Shown one piece after another: positions 60,680 to 64,000 of a stretch of DNA of 64,000 bases. Location of the stretch: the NCBI GenBank assembly GCA_964599235.1, contig CAZRDX010000040.1, forward strand, positions 1 through 64,000, given 5' to 3'. The translations under genes were made by a program, and so were the position numbers. Position 1 is the stretch's first letter, and each line of letters starts with the position of its first letter. This DNA comes from DRPN01 sp964599235 (GTDB lineage: Bacteria > Bacteroidota > Bacteroidia > Bacteroidales > VadinHA17). The notes below the pieces were generated by a model, which saw only the letters and a program-made list of their open reading frames with translations, was not told the DNA's origin and ran no database searches.

Positions 60680-60687
60680 CAAAATTA
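60680..60687 (-). promoter_or_regulatory. Possible -7 element of the lacI-kdu operon
   Basis: TAATTTTG on the minus strand matches TAnnTTTG exactly. TTTG inside the operator palindrome lies 18 bp upstream, a little short of the usual 19-21. An RNA start 7 bases on would fall at the start codon itself. Confidence 0.35.
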
Positions 60688-60702
60688 AGAATTTTTCCAT
60701 TA

Positions 60703-60718
60703 ACACAAACGTTTGTGT
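60703..60718. promoter_or_regulatory. LacI-type operator palindrome
   Basis: ACACAAACGTTTGTGT is a perfect 16-bp palindrome with a central CG, the usual form of LacI/GalR-family operators. It lies between the divergent lacI-type and KDPG aldolase genes and directly touches the -7 element of the aldolase promoter, so a bound repressor would block RNA polymerase. Confidence 0.8.
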
Positions 60719-60725
60719 ATATTTG
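60718..60725 (+). promoter_or_regulatory. -7 promoter element of the KDPG aldolase gene
   Basis: TATATTTG matches TAnnTTTG exactly and shares its first base with the operator. A T-rich TTTT at 60693-60696 is at a -33 spacing of 21 bp. The RNA would have a leader of about 130 nt before the aldolase ATG. Confidence 0.55.
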
Positions 60726-60864
60726 CAGAGAACAATGTCAACGACGATGAAAGTACGGGGAAGAAGGAAATCTTACTTACTTATCATCAGAAGAATATAA
60801 GTATATATCGGAACAATTCTTTTCCTGACAGGCTTGAATGATTCAGCAACCAATGTGATATAAA

Positions 60865-61542
60865 ATGGCAACACACAGCAGGACAGATGTGATCTTAAAG
60901 ATCCGGGACACGGGGGTTGTTCCGGTGTTTTACCATCCGGATGCCTCGATCGTGAAAGAGGTGCTTCAAGCCTGTTACGAGGGGGGGATACGGGTGTTTG
61001 AGTTCACCAATCGGGGTGATCTGGCACACGAGGTATTCACCGAGGTGGGACGTTTTTGCCGTGCCAATTTTCCTGATCTGGTTCTTGGGGCAGGTTCGGT
61101 GCCGGACGCTCCCACGGCGGTGCTTTACATGCAGCTGGGAGCATCTTTCGTGGTCTCACCCACCCTTGACGCGGAGACTGCAAGAGTATGCAACCGCCGC
61201 AAGGTGTTGTGGATACCCGGTTGCGGGAGCGCCACGGAGATCCAGCAGGCTCACGATCTGGGAGCGGAATATGTAAAGATCTTTCCAGGTCAGTCGGTCG
61301 GAGGGCCTGCCTTCGTCCGGAACATCCTTGGGCCGATGCCTTGGAGCAGTCTGCTTCCTACCGGGGGAGTCTCCACCGACAAGAAGAGCCTTCAGGAGTG
61401 GTTTGATGCAGGGGTCGCAGCGGTAGGAATGGGTTCAGCCCTTTTCACCCAAAAGCTCATCGCACAGAAAGATTTTGCTCTTCTGGAAGAAAAGGTCAAA
61501 GAACTTCTTTTCACGATTCGGGAGATAAGAGGGGATCTTTGA
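60865..61542 (+). CDS. eda: KDPG / 4-hydroxy-2-oxoglutarate aldolase
   Basis: The 225-residue class I aldolase splits 2-keto-3-deoxy-6-phosphogluconate into pyruvate and glyceraldehyde 3-phosphate. Glu46 (FEFTNRG), the phosphate-binding AGSV strand and the Schiff-base Lys138 (YVKIFPG) are in place, with a GGVST loop near the end. It completes the uronate route after KduI and KduD, with a KDG kinase presumably encoded elsewhere. It diverges from the lacI-type gene across the operator and is 68 bp upstream of RNase P RNA. Confidence 0.92.
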   Translation: MATHSRTDVILKIRDTGVVPVFYHPDASIVKEVLQACYEGGIRVFEFTNRGDLAHEVFTEVGRFCRANFPDLVLGAGSVPDAPTAVLYMQLGASFVVSPTLDAETARVCNRRKVLWIPGCGSATEIQQAHDLGAEYVKIFPGQSVGGPAFVRNILGPMPWSSLLPTGGVSTDKKSLQEWFDAGVAAVGMGSALFTQKLIAQKDFALLEEKVKELLFTIREIRGDL

Positions 61543-61610
61543 CCCTGTCCAGGATCGATGGATTTTGTCACAGGTAATGGATTAGCACGGTTTTTGTGGA
61601 TATTTACGGC

Positions 61611-61979
61611 GGAGCAGACCGTCCTGTCGCCGTCCTTCGGGACGGAGGAAAGTCCGGACAACAGAGAGCACCGCACTTCCTAACGGGAAGATGTCCGTGA
61701 GGGCATAGTACCGGAACAGAAAATGACCGCCCCGCGATGCGGGGTAAGGGTGAAAAGGTGAGGTAAGAGCTCACCGGTGTCCGGGGTGACCCGGGCAGCC
61801 GTCCGGCTTGCGGGTTGAAAGACCATGTATACCGGCGTTTGAGGGTTGCTCGCCCGATGCCGGGGGGTAGGTCGCTTGAGGCACATGGTGACATGTGTCC
61901 CAGATAAATGACAGGAAGCCTTGCAAACTCTCGGGAAGAAACATGCAAGGCTACAGAATCCGGCTTACAGGTCTGCTCC
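61611..61979 (+). ncRNA. rnpB: RNase P RNA, bacterial type A
   Basis: This is the catalytic RNA that matures tRNA 5' ends. Conserved blocks seen are GAGGAAAGTCCGGAC (CR I), ACAGAAAATGACCGCC, GGGTGAAAAGGTGAGGTAAG, AGATAAATGAC and ACAGAATCCGGCTTAC (CR V). The ends GGAGCAGACC (61611-61620) and GGTCTGCTCC (61970-61979) pair perfectly as P1 and a T-run follows, which sets both boundaries. The last 15 bases overlap the stop end of the histidine kinase gene on the other strand. Confidence 0.95.
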
Positions 61980-63860
61980 TTTTTCTTTTTCCCTCAAAAG
62001 GTTCCCGATCTTCTCCAGTAAGAGGGAGGCCTGTATGGGCTTGGCCAGGTAATCATCGAAACCACTTTCAAGACAGTGCTTCCTTTCGTTGGCCATGGCA
62101 AATGCTGTCTGAGCGATGGCTGGAATATGGGGCAGATGGGTCCTGATCTCACGCAAGGCACGGATGCCATCCATTTCCGGCATGCGTAGATCCATCAGCA
62201 ACAGGTCAGGTCGATGAGCCAAAGCCATGTCAACAGCCTGACTGCCTGTCCAGGCATGCCTGAGAAGCACGCCGGTAGGCTCCAGGAGGGCTTTCAGAAG
62301 ATCATAATTGGTGGGTTCGTCTTCCGCGACCAGGATGGTATATCCATGCCAGTCGGGCCGTTTCCCGCTTACTTTGCCCGTATCCTTCCCTGTTCCGGAG
62401 AACTCTTTCCTGTAAAAAACACCCGGAAAGGAAACCGTGAATCTGGTTCCTTGTCCGAGTGTGGATTCAAGCCTCAGCGTTCCTTCCATCTGTTCCACAA
62501 GGCTGCGCGTGATGGCAAGTCCCAAACCGGCACCTCCGTATCTGCGAGTGATGGAATTGTCCACCTGTCTGAAACGTTCAAATATGGTCGTTTGTTCTTC
62601 CAACGGGATACCGGGACCGGTGTCTTCGACCCTAAAGACAACCTTTTTCCCAGATATTCCGCAAGAAACGTTCACGTATCCTTCTTCAGTGAACTTCAAT
62701 GCATTGCTGACAAGATTGACCAGCACCTGACGGATACGGTGAGGGTCCCCCTCCAGCCATGGATCCGCTTCACATCCTGCCCGTAAAAAATTCAGCATGA
62801 GGTGCTTCTTTCCGAACTTGTGCTGTTGTTCACGGGCCACGGCCTCTATCTCTTTCAGGAAGGCTGCCAGGGAAAATTTCTCCCGGTTGATCATAATCTG
62901 TCCGGCCTCGATCTTGGAGATGTCAAGAATGTCATTGATCAGATGCAGAAGAGATTCACTGCTTTGCTCAATGTAGTGCAGGTATTCCTTCTTGCGGTCA
63001 TAGGGAACACGTGGATCAGCAAGCATACCCGAGAATCCGACAATAGCGTTCAAGGGGGTCCGGATCTCATGGGACATATTGGTAAGAAAAGCCGTTTTGA
63101 GACGGTCCGATTCCTCCGCTTTCTTCAAAGCCTCTTCCAGCTCCTTTTTTCTTCGCAGTTCTTCCGTAATATCACGGAAAGTTGAGACCACATACGCGGG
63201 CTTCTCCTCTTCCCTGTCAAATACGGCAGCCGTGGAGGCCTCGAGGTAAAAACGGCTCCCATCAGGTCTCCTCATCTCATATATTTTGTTGAGCAAAGAG
63301 CCTTCCCTTGTGAACCGTCCTTCAAGATCGACCGAACGACGGGTCTCAGGGGTCATCAGATCATACATGTTAAGCCCCTTGGTTCCCTGATCAGGAGGCA
63401 GATGAAAGATCTCCAGTGCTTTTCGGTTGGCCAGAAGGATATCCCCTTTCCTGTCGATAATGGCCACTCCAACAAGCGAAGCTTCGAAAGCGATACGAAA
63501 AAAATCACGGCCTTTCTCTTCGCCTTCCAGCGGGGTTCCAGCAAGCCAGACCCCTTTCTTGTTTCTATGGACGACCTTCCAGAAGATCTTCCCGGGAGCA
63601 ATCTTCTGCGACCAGGGCCGGCTGGTCCATGCAACTTTCTCACCCGTCCTTATTTCGTTAAGGAGTCTCTCCCATCCTGCTTCTCCTGTTCCGGTGGCCT
63701 TTGCAACATATTTCTGATCCCCTACCTCTTCCGCGTCCCGAATTTGTTCACGCATGTACCGGGACATATAGGTAACTGTGCCGGTGTAGTCGACAGCTAC
63801 CAGAAAAACGGGCAATTGGTCCAGAAGAGCGACCGGTACCCTGTCCGGGGGGTCAACCAT
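61965..63860 (-). CDS. Hybrid PAS histidine kinase with receiver domain
   Basis: The 631-residue cytoplasmic sensor has two PAS-type domains (about 12-125, 126-245; LVGVAIIDRKGDILLANRKA), a HisKA domain with phospho-His264 (MSHEIRTPLNAIVGFSGML), a HATPase domain (RVEDTGPGIPLEEQ, YGGAGLGLAIT) and a C-terminal receiver with Asp557 (LLLMDLRMPEMDG) and the AIAQTAFA and YLAKPI elements. No membrane helix is seen, so the signal is probably internal. Its ATG overlaps the stop of the preceding receiver gene (TGATG), so the two are coupled. Its last codons lie opposite the 3' end of RNase P RNA. Confidence 0.93.
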   Translation of the reverse strand: MVDPPDRVPVALLDQLPVFLVAVDYTGTVTYMSRYMREQIRDAEEVGDQKYVAKATGTGEAGWERLLNEIRTGEKVAWTSRPWSQKIAPGKIFWKVVHRNKKGVWLAGTPLEGEEKGRDFFRIAFEASLVGVAIIDRKGDILLANRKALEIFHLPPDQGTKGLNMYDLMTPETRRSVDLEGRFTREGSLLNKIYEMRRPDGSRFYLEASTAAVFDREEEKPAYVVSTFRDITEELRRKKELEEALKKAEESDRLKTAFLTNMSHEIRTPLNAIVGFSGMLADPRVPYDRKKEYLHYIEQSSESLLHLINDILDISKIEAGQIMINREKFSLAAFLKEIEAVAREQQHKFGKKHLMLNFLRAGCEADPWLEGDPHRIRQVLVNLVSNALKFTEEGYVNVSCGISGKKVVFRVEDTGPGIPLEEQTTIFERFRQVDNSITRRYGGAGLGLAITRSLVEQMEGTLRLESTLGQGTRFTVSFPGVFYRKEFSGTGKDTGKVSGKRPDWHGYTILVAEDEPTNYDLLKALLEPTGVLLRHAWTGSQAVDMALAHRPDLLLMDLRMPEMDGIRALREIRTHLPHIPAIAQTAFAMANERKHCLESGFDDYLAKPIQASLLLEKIGNLLREKEKGADL

Positions 63861-64000
63861 CAGAGGAATTTTTTGATCTCCCTGAGGAGTTTATCCACCT
63901 GCAAAGGCTTGGCAAGATAGGCATCACAGCCTGCTTTCAGGCATTTTCTCTCTTCCTCCGGCGAAGCATAAGCGGTTTGTGCGATCACCGGTATCTCGGA
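63860..64000 (-). CDS. Response-regulator receiver domain, 3' part only
   Basis: Only 46 C-terminal residues are in the window. PVIAQTAYASPEEERKCLKAG and CDAYLAKPLQVDKLLREIKK are the end of a CheY-like receiver with the conserved Lys-Pro near the last helix. The sequence is close to the receiver at the end of the following hybrid kinase. The start and any other domain are outside the window. It may be another hybrid kinase or a stand-alone regulator. Confidence 0.85.
   Translation of the reverse strand, partial: SEIPVIAQTAYASPEEERKCLKAGCDAYLAKPLQVDKLLREIKKFL

Noticed and set aside
1..64000. CRISPR arrays, insertion sequences, prophage or integron features
   Set aside because: No regularly spaced repeats, transposase, integrase, phage structural genes or terminal inverted repeats were seen by eye on either strand.

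Overview
The window looks like chromosomal DNA from a member of the Bacteroidota, most likely order Bacteroidales or a close relative. The evidence is a TonB-dependent receptor with a carboxypeptidase-like N-terminal extension, a DUF5916 barrel protein, DUF6340, DUF4136 and DUF4861 lipoproteins, the DUF4295 mini-gene beside rpmG and rpmB, the clpC/gyrA/TPR gene order, a YidC with a large periplasmic domain, and repeated promoters of the Bacteroidota type (TTTG, 19-21 bp, TAnnTTTG). Few genes have a clear Shine-Dalgarno sequence, so several starts were chosen from promoter position or protein family. No rRNA, CRISPR array, insertion sequence, integrase or phage gene was seen, and no stretch longer than 300 bp lacks a gene.

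Layout. 1-2.9 kb: end of a DUF4136 protein, an exported C69 dipeptidase and a small outer-membrane-like protein. 2.9-5.3 kb (minus): ComB-like phosphatase, a PLP fold-III D-amino-acid enzyme and a TlpA-like thioredoxin in one tight operon. 5.4-8.2 kb: BrkB/YihY membrane protein, an exported MEMO1-family lipoprotein and a small pterin-dehydratase-like protein. 8.35-8.42 kb: tRNA-Lys. 8.6-13.4 kb (plus): short-chain dehydrogenase, AGCS amino-acid symporter, DUF3108 protein, cold-shock protein and two membrane proteins. 13.4-24.5 kb is housekeeping: TPR protein, gyrA, clpC, rimO, ftsY, DUF4295, rpmG, rpmB, cinA. 24.6-28.3 kb: LamB-like porin, flippase and glycosyltransferase. 28.6-30.8 kb: DUF5916 protein.

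30.8-40.3 kb (minus) holds the most unusual locus. It is a compact five-gene set: a TonB-dependent receptor, a MacB/FtsX-type permease, its ATPase, a 1451-residue lipoprotein (two PQQ-type propeller regions around a methyltransferase-like domain, then chitobiase-C-like repeats and PA14), and an unrecognised exported protein with a C-terminal membrane anchor. The permease, the lipoprotein and the unknown protein each carry a Cys-x-Cys motif in a region predicted outside the cytoplasm. I suggest a linked cell-envelope system, perhaps for metal or thiol chemistry; the function is unknown.

40.4-53.3 kb (minus): RDD protein, tRNA-Thr and tRNA-Gly, M48 protease, two tandem DUF6340 lipoproteins, fabG-like reductase, sirtuin, sucD, yidC, pyrG and a five-repeat DUF349 protein. 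53.5-56.7 kb (plus): glpK and glpD. 56.7-61.5 kb is an uronate catabolism locus: lacI-type regulator, kduI, kduD and DUF4861 on the minus strand, facing a KDPG aldolase across a perfect 16-bp operator palindrome. 61.6-62 kb: RNase P RNA, whose 3' end overlaps the end of a hybrid histidine kinase gene on the other strand. The window closes inside another receiver-domain gene.
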